64,000 nucleotides of DNA. It comes from Marmoricola sp. (GTDB lineage: Bacteria > Actinomycetota > Actinomycetes > Propionibacteriales > Nocardioidaceae). Below are positions 10,067-17,335 of the stretch, in pieces; positions within the stretch are counted from its first letter, which is position 1, and each line of letters opens with the position of its first letter. The notes below the pieces were generated by a model. That model saw only the letters and a program-made list of their open reading frames with translations. It made no database searches and was not told where the DNA came from. Both the position numbers and the translations under genes were made by a program. The DNA is taken from positions 248,001-312,000 of the forward strand of contig JAOPYE010000010.1 in NCBI GenBank assembly GCA_025964775.1. The letters run 5' to 3'.

Positions 10067-10609
10067 ATGGCGAGCCCTCCCGATGCTTACGCGGCCGCCA
10101 CCCGGACCTACCTCTCCGGGCAGCGGGTCGACATGCGTGAGCTCGCCCGCGAACTGGACATCTCGCGCAATACGCTCTATCGCTGGACGGGCGGTCGGGA
10201 ACGGCTGCTCCAGGACGTGATCTGGGCTCTCAGCCAGCTGGTCATCGACGACGTCTGGGCGAGGACAGCCACGCTGTCCGGCGCGGACCGGGTCGTCGAG
10301 GCCCTGCGCCTGTACGTCGAAACGGTGACCGGCTCCGAGGCGTTGCAGGAGTTCCTGCGCAACGAGACCTACGCAGCCCTGCGGCTGCTCACCTCGCGCG
10401 GACCGTTCCAGGACAAGCTCGTGGCCGAGGTCAAGCGTCTTGCCGACGAGGAGGCTGCCCGCGGCACCTACGTCCCGCGCGGTGACACCGGTCTGCTCGC
10501 CTACGCGGTGGTCCGGCTGATCGAGGGCTTCGTCTACAACGACGCGATCGTCCAGCGGGAGACCGCGATCGACGAAGCGCTCGAGGTCATCCGCCTGCTG
10601 ATGGACTGA
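10067..10609 (+). CDS. QsdR family TetR-like transcriptional regulator
   Basis: 180 residues. The HTH is unusually near the N-terminus (MRELARELDISRNTLYRWTGGRERLL, residues 25-50), as in the QsdR family named after the Rhodococcus quorum-quenching locus. The C-terminal domain has the family's VRLIEGFVYNDAIV helix. It is divergent from the FAD dehydrogenase gene, with 93 bases between them containing a weak GACAT-N9-ATGTC inverted repeat near 9998-10016. Regulation of the neighbouring dehydrogenase is inferred from position only. Confidence 0.85.
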   Translation: MASPPDAYAAATRTYLSGQRVDMRELARELDISRNTLYRWTGGRERLLQDVIWALSQLVIDDVWARTATLSGADRVVEALRLYVETVTGSEALQEFLRNETYAALRLLTSRGPFQDKLVAEVKRLADEEAARGTYVPRGDTGLLAYAVVRLIEGFVYNDAIVQRETAIDEALEVIRLLMD

Positions 10610-10621
10610 CCGGGCGCGCCC

Positions 10622-10627
10622 TAGGGT
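10622..10627 (+). promoter_or_regulatory. -10 element TAGGGT of a leaderless start
   Basis: TAGGGT, spacer GAACCC, then the ATG at 10634. No Shine-Dalgarno sequence lies in the 24-base gap after the upstream gene. Confidence 0.5.
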
Positions 10628-10633
10628 GAACCC

Positions 10634-11128
10634 ATGACCGAGAACGCACTCGGGGCGCGGTTGCGGGACCCGCAGAACGTGGTCTCCCCGAGGGCCCGGA
10701 CCGTCTGGCGCGTGAGTGCGGCCGTCCGCGCTGCGATCCCGGCCCTCATCGCCGGGTGCTTCGCACTCGGCGGGGATGACCTGCCGCTGTGGGTGTGGAT
10801 CACCTATGCGGTGATTTCGCTGGCCTACGTCGGCGTCATGCCGGCGTACCGGTACCGGGTGCACCGCTGGGAGAGCACAGCGACAGCCGTCTACACCCAG
10901 CGCGGCTGGATCACGCGGGAACGCCGGATCGCGCCGATGTCCCGGGTCCAGACCGTCGACCTCGAGCAGCATCTCATCAGCCGGCTGGTCAGGCTGGCGA
11001 CCGTCACGGTGACGACCGCCTCGGCTGCAGGACCCCTGAAGATCGAGGGCCTCGACCTCGAGGTCGCCGAAGGACTGGTCGAGGAGCTGACCCGGCGTGC
11101 CGAGGCCGAGGTCGGCGACGCGACGTGA
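10634..11128 (+). CDS. YdbS-like membrane protein with bacterial PH domain
   Basis: 164 residues. Two membrane helices (AAVRAAIPALIAGCFALGG and LWVWITYAVISLAYVGVM) are followed by a bPH2 domain (YRYRVHRWESTATAVYTQRGWITRERRIAPMSRVQTVDLEQH). YdbS/YdbT pairs are widespread in Gram-positive bacteria and are thought to act at the cell membrane; their activity is not defined. The stop codon overlaps the GTG of the next gene (GTGA), so the two are translated together. Confidence 0.85.
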   Translation: MTENALGARLRDPQNVVSPRARTVWRVSAAVRAAIPALIAGCFALGGDDLPLWVWITYAVISLAYVGVMPAYRYRVHRWESTATAVYTQRGWITRERRIAPMSRVQTVDLEQHLISRLVRLATVTVTTASAAGPLKIEGLDLEVAEGLVEELTRRAEAEVGDAT

Positions 11129-12651
11129 GCGCATGTACGGAGGAGGGCGGGCAGCGCCCGTCTCGAAGTGAGCTTGCCCGCGATGCCGACTGGCGCCGAC
11201 TCGACACCCGGATGCTCCTGGTCCACCCCGTCATCGAGCTCGTGCGTTTCCTTCCACTCGTGATCGGCGTCTTCGTCCTCGGTTCCGGTGGCGACAACGG
11301 GCCGTGGCACTGGCTCGGCTTGGCGTTGCCCATCGCGATCGGCCTGATCCGCTTCGCGACCACGCGCTTCCGGATCACCGGCGGACAGATCGAGCTGCGC
11401 CGCGGGATCTTCGGCCGCAGCGTGCTCACTGCTCCCCTGGACCGTGTCCGCACCGTCGAGCTCACCGCCTCCCCGATCCACCGCCTCCTGGCGCTGGAGA
11501 AGGTCGAGATCGGCACCGGAAGCGCGAACCGCGGCAAGGACGGTCGACTGGTGCTCGACTCGCTCGGCTCGGCCGAGGCTCGCCGGTTGCGGTCCGACCT
11601 GTTGCACGAGGCGCATGCCGAGAGCACCCAGCCGGCGCCCGCCGTGTCGGTCCCGGTGTCGCTGATGGCCTTCGACCCGGGCTGGGTCCGGTACGCGCCC
11701 CTGACCACCTCGGGCTTGGTGATCGCCCTGGCCGCGCTCGCCGCCTCCAGCCAGTTCCTCGGGACCCTGATCGCCCGGACGGTCAACACCTCGCAGGTCG
11801 GCCACGACGTCAAGGCGTTGCCGCTGTTCGTCACGGTCCCGGCCGGGATCGTCACCTTCCTGATCGTGATCTCGATCCTCGCGATCGGCGGCTACCTGGT
11901 GGCGAACTGGGGCTTCACGCTCACCCGCGACGCGGACGCCGGCAGCTTCCACATCCGTCGCGGCGCCCTCACCACCCGGGAGATCAGCATCGACCAGGAC
12001 CGGCTGCGCGGCCTGGAGATCCACGAGCCCCTCGGGCTCCGCCTGGCCGGAGGCGGGCGGCTGACCGCGATCGTGACCGGCGTGAACCGGCGCTCGCAAG
12101 GCAGTACGCCGATGGTCCCGCCGGCTCCCCGGTCGGTGGTCATCGCGGTCGGCGAGCGGGTGCTCGAGGAGAACGGTCCGTTGTACGCCGACCTCATCCA
12201 GCACGGTCCCGCCGCCCGCCGACGCAGGCTGGTCCGCGGGATCGTTCCGCTCGCCCTGGTTCCGGCAGTCCTGCTGCTGCTGGAACTGACCGCGTCCTGG
12301 CCGTTGTGGCTGGTGCTGGCCACGGCGCCGCTCCCGGTGATCGGGTTGCTGCTCGGCCTCGACCGCTACCGCCGGCTCGGCCATGCGCTGACCCCGTCGT
12401 ACGTCGTGATGAGGTGGGGATCGCTGCGCGGCCGGCGCGACGCCCTGCAGCGCACCGGGATCATCGGGTGGAACGTCCGGCAGACCTTCTTCCAGCGTCG
12501 GGCTGGACTGGTCAGCCTGACGGCGACGACCGCGGCCGGACGGCAGTCCTACGAGATCCTCGACCTGCCCGAGGAGTGGGCGGCCGGGTTCGCCGACGCG
12601 GCCGTGCCCGGGCTGATCGGGCAGTTCCTCGCGACTCCCGTCGCTAAATGA
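11125..12651 (+). CDS. YdbT-like membrane protein with three bacterial PH domains
   Basis: 508 residues. Repeated units of membrane helix pair plus bPH2 domain are visible: first domain TTRFRITGGQIELRRGIFGR, second WGFTLTRDADAGSFHIRRGA, third PSYVVMRWGSLRGRRDALQR, each continuing into a VQ/IV/LE contact strand. It partners the YdbS-like protein. The start is the GTG inside the preceding stop (GTGA). Residues 5-15 (TEEGGQRPSRS) are encoded by a copy of the 36-bp palindromic repeat, so this N-terminus is a recent addition to the fold. The 3' end overlaps the convergent SDR gene by 8 bases. Confidence 0.85.
   Translation: MSACTEEGGQRPSRSELARDADWRRLDTRMLLVHPVIELVRFLPLVIGVFVLGSGGDNGPWHWLGLALPIAIGLIRFATTRFRITGGQIELRRGIFGRSVLTAPLDRVRTVELTASPIHRLLALEKVEIGTGSANRGKDGRLVLDSLGSAEARRLRSDLLHEAHAESTQPAPAVSVPVSLMAFDPGWVRYAPLTTSGLVIALAALAASSQFLGTLIARTVNTSQVGHDVKALPLFVTVPAGIVTFLIVISILAIGGYLVANWGFTLTRDADAGSFHIRRGALTTREISIDQDRLRGLEIHEPLGLRLAGGGRLTAIVTGVNRRSQGSTPMVPPAPRSVVIAVGERVLEENGPLYADLIQHGPAARRRRLVRGIVPLALVPAVLLLLELTASWPLWLVLATAPLPVIGLLLGLDRYRRLGHALTPSYVVMRWGSLRGRRDALQRTGIIGWNVRQTFFQRRAGLVSLTATTAAGRQSYEILDLPEEWAAGFADAAVPGLIGQFLATPVAK
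11139..11168 (+). repeat. Palindromic repeat copy A
   Basis: Copy of the repeat with consensus CCTGAGGAGGGCG-N4-GCGCCCGTCTCGAAGGG; here its first four bases have diverged and the copy is read as codons 5-15 of the YdbT-like gene. The core GGGCG...CGCCC can form a hairpin. Confidence 0.6.
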
Positions 12652-13393
12652 GCCTCTTGAAGACCGGCATCGGTGCGTGCTTCATGACGACGCCGAGCGG
12701 ACCCCAGGGGAAGCCCGGCACGGCCGCCGAGCCCTTCTCCTTCTCGATCGCGTCGACCATCGCCCGGACGCCCTTCTCGGTGGTGGCCATCAACGGCGTC
12801 GGATTCTCCACCTTCTCGTTCATCTCCGAGGCGATGTAGCCGGGGTAGAGCACGGTCACCTTGATCGGCTTGCCGTACAGCTCCGCACGAAGGCCCTCGG
12901 CGAGGTGCGCGACGCCGGCCTTCGTGGCGGCGTACGTGGTCAGCGCCTTGGGCATGCCGCGGACCGCAGACATCGAGCTGATCATCACGAAGTGGCCGGC
13001 GTTCTGCTCCCGGAAGATCTCCATCGCTGCCTCGGACTGGGCCAGCGCCGCGACGAAGTTGGTCATCGCAGTCTCGCGGTTGGCGTCGTACCGGCCGGTG
13101 CCCAGGGGCGCACCCTTGCCGAGGCCGGCGTTGATGACGATCCGGTCGATGGTCCCGAAGTCGGCCTTGAACCCCCGGAACACCTCGAAGACCTGGTCGT
13201 CGTCGGTGACGTCGAGCTCACGGATCTCCACCCGGGCGCCGGGCTGCACCGCGGCGATCTCGGCCTTGAGCTCGTCGAGCTTGGCGATGCGACGCGCACA
13301 CAGCGCCAGGTCGTAGCCCAGGGCTGCGAACTGCCGGGCCATCTCGGCGCCCAGCCCGCTGCTCGCGCCGGTGATGAGGATTACCTTGGCCAT
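12644..13393 (-). CDS. SDR family oxidoreductase, last gene of acyl-CoA dehydrogenase operon
   Basis: 249 residues, classical short-chain dehydrogenase: cofactor loop TGASSGLG at residues 8-15, NAG strand (VINAGLGKG), catalytic Ser in ISSMSAV, and YAATK active site. The basic residues after strand two (CARRIAKL) favour NADP(H). It is the fifth gene of a leftward operon; an AAAGG ribosome binding site lies in the 11-base gap after the histidine phosphatase gene. In the proposed 4-hydroxyacyl pathway it could act as a keto/hydroxy interconverting enzyme; the substrate is not shown by sequence. Confidence 0.88.
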   Translation of the reverse strand: MAKVILITGASSGLGAEMARQFAALGYDLALCARRIAKLDELKAEIAAVQPGARVEIRELDVTDDDQVFEVFRGFKADFGTIDRIVINAGLGKGAPLGTGRYDANRETAMTNFVAALAQSEAAMEIFREQNAGHFVMISSMSAVRGMPKALTTYAATKAGVAHLAEGLRAELYGKPIKVTVLYPGYIASEMNEKVENPTPLMATTEKGVRAMVDAIEKEKGSAAVPGFPWGPLGVVMKHAPMPVFKRLI

Positions 13394-13404
13394 GGTCGGG
13401 CCTT

Positions 13405-14073
13405 TCAGCGGTAGGAGAGCGCGCCGGGCACGCCGTCGAGGTGGGACTGTTCGTTGTACGAGAGCAGGTTGAGGCCGCGCGATCCCGAGATGAGCCGGGT
13501 CAGCGCGGAGTTGACGGCCATCCGGTTCAGCCGGGTCCAGAGGCTGGCCCGGAAGTCAGCACCGCCACCGTCGACCAGCACGCCGGCCACGGCCCAGGCG
13601 ATCGGTCCGCCGGAGGTGAACACCGCGACGTCGCCGTCGGCAGCCAGCGCGACGGTCCGCTGGAGGGCCGCATCCACCCGGGCGCAGAAGCCGGCGAAGG
13701 TCTCGGCGTACGGCCGGTCCTCGCCGGCGATCCAGGCAGCGGTCGCCTCCTCGAAGAGCTGCTGGAACTCGGCCTTCGTCGGCTCGGGTCCGAACTCGTG
13801 CGGGTGCACCGCGAGGACGGAGAGGAAGTCGAACTCGTCCCACCCCTCGTCCACCACCGGTACGACGTCCCAGCCGGCCGACGCGGCACAGGTCTCCGCT
13901 GTTTCCCGATGACGGCGCATGGTGCCGTGCACGACCTGCGTGGCCTCGATCCGGCGCGAGGCCAGGCCGAGGCCCAGCAGGCGCGACTGGTCGAAGCCGA
14001 GCGAGGAGAGCGCGTCGTAGTTCTCCGACCCGAAGGACGCCTGGCCGTGCCGCACCAGCAAGATCTGTCCCAT
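13405..14073 (-). CDS. Histidine phosphatase family protein
   Basis: 222 residues from MGQILLVRHGQASFG. The RHG catalytic motif (His9) is at the N-terminus, with the second histidine region VFTSGGPIAWAVAG replacing the usual SHG by SGG, and TMRRHRETAETCA near residue 52 as the phosphate-contact segment. The family removes phosphate from small molecules or proteins. It sits two bases downstream of the APH-like kinase gene, so a kinase and a phosphatase are coexpressed. Upstream in-frame codons belong to a shadow of the kinase gene. The missing second histidine should be checked before assigning activity. Confidence 0.82.
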   Translation of the reverse strand: MGQILLVRHGQASFGSENYDALSSLGFDQSRLLGLGLASRRIEATQVVHGTMRRHRETAETCAASAGWDVVPVVDEGWDEFDFLSVLAVHPHEFGPEPTKAEFQQLFEEATAAWIAGEDRPYAETFAGFCARVDAALQRTVALAADGDVAVFTSGGPIAWAVAGVLVDGGGADFRASLWTRLNRMAVNSALTRLISGSRGLNLLSYNEQSHLDGVPGALSYR

Positions 14074-14075
14074 CC

Positions 14076-15146
14076 TCAGGCCGTGCCGGTACGGATGATC
14101 GCCAGGCAGCGGGTCTCGAGGTGGCTCGCCGCCGGGCCGAAGATCGCGTACGCCTCGTTGGTCGTCTGCTTGTGGAAGTACCGGTAGTAGATCTGCTGCG
14201 CGATCACGCCGAGCCGGAACAGGCCGTAGACCTCGTAGAAGCGCCACTGCTCGGGAGTGACCAGATGACCCGTGGCGGCGCAGTAGTACTCGACCACCTC
14301 GGCACGGGTCATCATCCCGGGCAGGTTGGTGGGCTGGCGGCGGAAGAGCCGGAAGAACTCCTCGTCGTCGTCGGTGACCCAGTACGCCAGGGTGCCGCCG
14401 AGGTCCATCAACGGATCGCCGACGGTCGCCATCTCCCAGTCCAGGACGGCGATCGGCCGGGTCGGGTCGGCGGCCGAGAGCACCAGGTTGTCGAAGCGGA
14501 AGTCGTTGTGGATCATGCAGTTCGCGACGTCGGCCGGGCGGTTCGCCTCCAGCCACGCCATCACCTCTTCGTAGTCGCCGATATCGGCGGTGTGGGCGTT
14601 GCGGAACCGGGTCGACCAGCCGGAGATCTGCCGCTCGACGTACCCGTTGCCCTTGTTCATCGACGCCAGCGGTGTCGCATCGATGTCGACCCGGTGCAGG
14701 TCGATCAGGACGTCGAGCGCGTTGGTGCACAGCTGCCGGGTCTGCTCAGGGGACAGCACCACCTCGGGCGGGAAGTCGCGCCGCGGAATGATCCCGTCGA
14801 CGCGCTGCATCACGTAGAACTCCGAGCCGATCACGGTGTCGTCCTCGCAGTACGCGACCATCTGCGGCACCAGGTCGAAGACGTCCTTGAGCCCGTCCTG
14901 GATCCGGTACTCGCGGCCCATGTCGTGTGCGCCCTTGGCCTTCGAACCGCTCGGCGGGCGGCGCAGGATCAGGTCCGCCTCCGCAGTGCGCAGCGAGTAG
15001 GTCAGGTTCGAGGCGCCGCCGCCGAACTGCTGGACCGCGATGTCACCGGTCAGCGCCGTGCCCCGCTCGGCCAGCCAGCTCCGGACCGCCTCGACGTCGA
15101 ACGCGTCCTCGTCGCGGACCGCGGAGGCTCCTTCTATCGGGCTCAT
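14076..15146 (-). CDS. APH-like phosphotransferase, ACAD10/11-type kinase domain
   Basis: 356 residues. The kinase-like fold shows an N-lobe (QQFGGGASNLTYSL, ILRRPP), the Brenner motif IHNDFRFDN and the metal motif VLDWEMATVGDPLMDLGG. The last two closely match the kinase domain of vertebrate ACAD10/11 and bacterial LvaA-type proteins, which phosphorylate the hydroxyl of 4-hydroxyacyl-CoA. It is flanked by an acyl-CoA dehydrogenase and SDR genes, so the animal fusion appears here as separate neighbours. A second ATG at 15158 would overlap the upstream gene; the ATG at 15146 leaves a one-base gap and is preferred. Substrate is inferred. Confidence 0.85.
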   Translation of the reverse strand: MSPIEGASAVRDEDAFDVEAVRSWLAERGTALTGDIAVQQFGGGASNLTYSLRTAEADLILRRPPSGSKAKGAHDMGREYRIQDGLKDVFDLVPQMVAYCEDDTVIGSEFYVMQRVDGIIPRRDFPPEVVLSPEQTRQLCTNALDVLIDLHRVDIDATPLASMNKGNGYVERQISGWSTRFRNAHTADIGDYEEVMAWLEANRPADVANCMIHNDFRFDNLVLSAADPTRPIAVLDWEMATVGDPLMDLGGTLAYWVTDDDEEFFRLFRRQPTNLPGMMTRAEVVEYYCAATGHLVTPEQWRFYEVYGLFRLGVIAQQIYYRYFHKQTTNEAYAIFGPAASHLETRCLAIIRTGTA

Positions 15147-15147
15147 C

Positions 15148-15921
15148 TCACATCGCATTCAGTCGTGCGGCCTGCTTGCGCATCACCGCGTCGTACGACG
15201 CCCGGTCGGCGACCTTCAGCCCGTACGCCGCCCGCGCGGCCTCGTCGGGAAGGATCACCTCGTCGCCCGCAGCGAGTCCCGCGAGCACGGCGGCCGCGAT
15301 GTCGTCGGCGCTGACCGGCGAGTTCGCCACCAGCGCGCCGATCACCGAACCGACGGCGGTGTCGGTGCCCTGCAGATGGTCCAAGAGCCTGGTGCGGAAG
15401 TACGACGGGCAGACCACCGCGACCCCGATGCCGTACTCGGCGAGCTCGTGTCCGGCCGTCTCGCTGAACGCCACGACCGCGGCCTTGACCGCGTTGTAGG
15501 AAGCCATGCCTGCTGGGTGCACCAAGCCGGCCAGCGAGGCGGTGTTGACGATGGTCCCGCTGCCGGCCGCCTTCATCATCGGCACGAACGCCTTCGTCCC
15601 GCGGACCACGCCGAACAGGTTGATCTCGGTGATCCACTGCCACTCGTCCAGGCCGGCCACGTCGATCCGGCCACCCCCGGCCACCCCGGCGTTGTTGAAC
15701 AGCAGGTCCAGGCCGCCCCAGCGTTCGGTGACCCGGGCAACGGCAGCGGCCCAGTCGTCGTCGGACCGGACGTCGAGAGTGAGGTACTCGACGCCGTCGA
15801 TCGGCTCGAGCGGCTGGTTCACGTCGGCGCTGACCACCTCGTCGCCGCGCGCGAGCAGGGCCCTGCACAGCGCGGCCCCCAGGCCGGACGCACCGCCGGT
15901 GACGAGGGCGCGAGCCGTCAC
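15148..15921 (-). CDS. SDR family oxidoreductase in acyl-CoA dehydrogenase operon
   Basis: 257 residues. Cofactor motif TGGASGLG (residues 8-15), NNAG (FNNAGVAGGG), catalytic Ser in NTASLAG and YNAVK. The DVN after strand two (SADVNQP) points to NAD(H). It starts with a GTG that overlaps the acyl-CoA dehydrogenase stop by four bases and ends one base before the kinase gene, so translation is coupled on both sides. A role like LvaD (reducing a 4-ketoacyl-CoA) or in beta-oxidation is possible. The last 30 residues are helical (SYDAVMRKQAARLNAM). Confidence 0.88.
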   Translation of the reverse strand: MTARALVTGGASGLGAALCRALLARGDEVVSADVNQPLEPIDGVEYLTLDVRSDDDWAAAVARVTERWGGLDLLFNNAGVAGGGRIDVAGLDEWQWITEINLFGVVRGTKAFVPMMKAAGSGTIVNTASLAGLVHPAGMASYNAVKAAVVAFSETAGHELAEYGIGVAVVCPSYFRTRLLDHLQGTDTAVGSVIGALVANSPVSADDIAAAVLAGLAAGDEVILPDEAARAAYGLKVADRASYDAVMRKQAARLNAM

Positions 15922-17165
15922 TGGTGCTTGCCGATCTCGAGCCGCGCGACCATCCCGCGGTGCACCTCGTCGGGACCGTCGGCGAGCCGCAGGGCACGGG
16001 CGTTGGTCCACATCGCTGCCAACGGGAAGTCCTCGGACATTCCGGCGCCGCCGTGCAGCTGGATCGCCATGTCGATGACCTGCTGGGCGACGTTCGGGAC
16101 GATCACCTTGATCTGGCTGACCTCCGAGAGGGCGTTCATCGGCCCACCGGTGTCGAGCTTCCAGGCAGCGTTCTGCACGAGCAGGCGAGCCTGGTCGATC
16201 GCGATCCGAGCATCGGCGATCCGTTCCTGGTTGCCGCCGAGCTTGACCAGCGGCTTCCCGAACGCGGTCCGCGAGAGCCCACGCTTGATCGCGAGCTCGA
16301 GGGCGACCTCGGCCTGCCCGATCAGCCGCATGCAGTGATGGATCCGGCCCGGACCCAGCCGTCCCTGGGCGATCTCGAAGGCGCGCCCCTCGCCGAGGAG
16401 GATGTTGGCTTTCGGCACCCGGACGTCGTTGAAGGACACCTCGCCGTGGCCGACCGGCTCGTCGTACACGTTCATCGTGGAGAGCAGCCGCTCGACCTTG
16501 ACGCCGGGTGTGTCCATCGGGACGAGCACCATCGTGTGCCGGTGGTGGCGATCGGCGTCCGGGTCGGCCAGGCCCATGAAGATCATGATCTTGCAGTCCG
16601 GGTGCCCGACTCCGGTGCTGAACCACTTGCGTCCGCTGATGACGACCTCGTCACCGTCGACGATCGCCGTGGCGGCCATGTTGGTGGCGTCCGACGACGC
16701 GACGCCGGGCTCGGTCATCCCGAAGGCGGACCGGATCCTGCCGTCCAGCAACGGCTCCAGCCACTCCTGTTTCTGCGCCGGCGTCCCGTACTTGAGCAGG
16801 ACCTCCATGTTGCCGGTGTCGGGCGCGTTGCAGTTGAAGACGTACGGCGCCAGGAAGGTCGCCCGGCCCATGAGCTCGGCGAGCGGGGCGTAGTCGCTGT
16901 TGCTCAGCCCCGCGCCGCCGTGGGTACCGAACTGCTCGGCGTAGGGCTGGTCGTGACCGACCGGAAGGAAGAGGTTCCACAGGCCCTGCGCACGCGCCTT
17001 GGCCCGCAGCTCGCCGAGGATCGGGGACTCGGCCCAGGTCCCGGCGGCTCGGGCAGCGGCGACGTCGCGGTGGTACGCGTCGTGGACGGGCTCGATCTCG
17101 TTGCTGACGAACGCCGAGACGAGTCCGGCGAGCTCGGCGGCCCGCGGTGAGGGAGAGAAGTCCAT
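15918..17165 (-). CDS. Acyl-CoA dehydrogenase, ACAD10/11-like, first gene of operon
   Basis: 415 residues from MDFSPSPRAAELAGLVSAFV. The usual three domains are present: N-terminal helices to about 130, a beta domain (FGMTEPGVASSDATNM binds FAD; ISGRKWFSTG), and the C-terminal helical domain with RTAFGKPL and QLHGGAGMSEDFPLA. Long N-terminal helices and WTNARALRLADGPDEVH match the ACAD10/11 and LvaC group rather than short-chain dehydrogenases. It would oxidise or isomerise an acyl-CoA with FAD. An operator-like palindrome lies six bases upstream of the ATG. The open frame further upstream has no family similarity. Confidence 0.9.
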   Translation of the reverse strand: MDFSPSPRAAELAGLVSAFVSNEIEPVHDAYHRDVAAARAAGTWAESPILGELRAKARAQGLWNLFLPVGHDQPYAEQFGTHGGAGLSNSDYAPLAELMGRATFLAPYVFNCNAPDTGNMEVLLKYGTPAQKQEWLEPLLDGRIRSAFGMTEPGVASSDATNMAATAIVDGDEVVISGRKWFSTGVGHPDCKIMIFMGLADPDADRHHRHTMVLVPMDTPGVKVERLLSTMNVYDEPVGHGEVSFNDVRVPKANILLGEGRAFEIAQGRLGPGRIHHCMRLIGQAEVALELAIKRGLSRTAFGKPLVKLGGNQERIADARIAIDQARLLVQNAAWKLDTGGPMNALSEVSQIKVIVPNVAQQVIDMAIQLHGGAGMSEDFPLAAMWTNARALRLADGPDEVHRGMVARLEIGKHQ

Positions 17166-17170
17166 GACGC

Positions 17171-17187
17171 TGACACTATCGCTGTCA
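17171..17187. promoter_or_regulatory. Shared 17-bp operator, copy 1
   Basis: TGACACTATCGCTGTCA, matching TGACAS-N5-CTGTCA. It is 5 bases upstream of the acyl-CoA dehydrogenase start. Read on the gene strand, CAACCGTGACAG continues into GATAGTGT, a -10-like element, so the site overlaps a promoter. The same site, with the same CAACCG flank, precedes the racemase gene, and a perfect version precedes the thiolase gene. Confidence 0.7.
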
Positions 17188-17335
17188 CGGTTGAGGCGGC
17201 AGTGCGCGGTCAGTGGACTGACGGTGTCCGGTGCGTGCGATGGCAAGGCGGAGGAGCGCGGGCGTCCTCTTGCGGAGCGCCAGCGGAGCGGACGTCAAGT
17301 GACGACAACGCGGCCAGCGTGCGTGCCGGGCGCCG

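Noticed and set aside
17250..17330. GC-rich stretch with GGAGCGC/GCGGAGC motifs that resembles the 36-bp repeat
   Set aside because: Only short fragments match; the CCTGAGGAGG and GTCTCGAAGG ends are absent.
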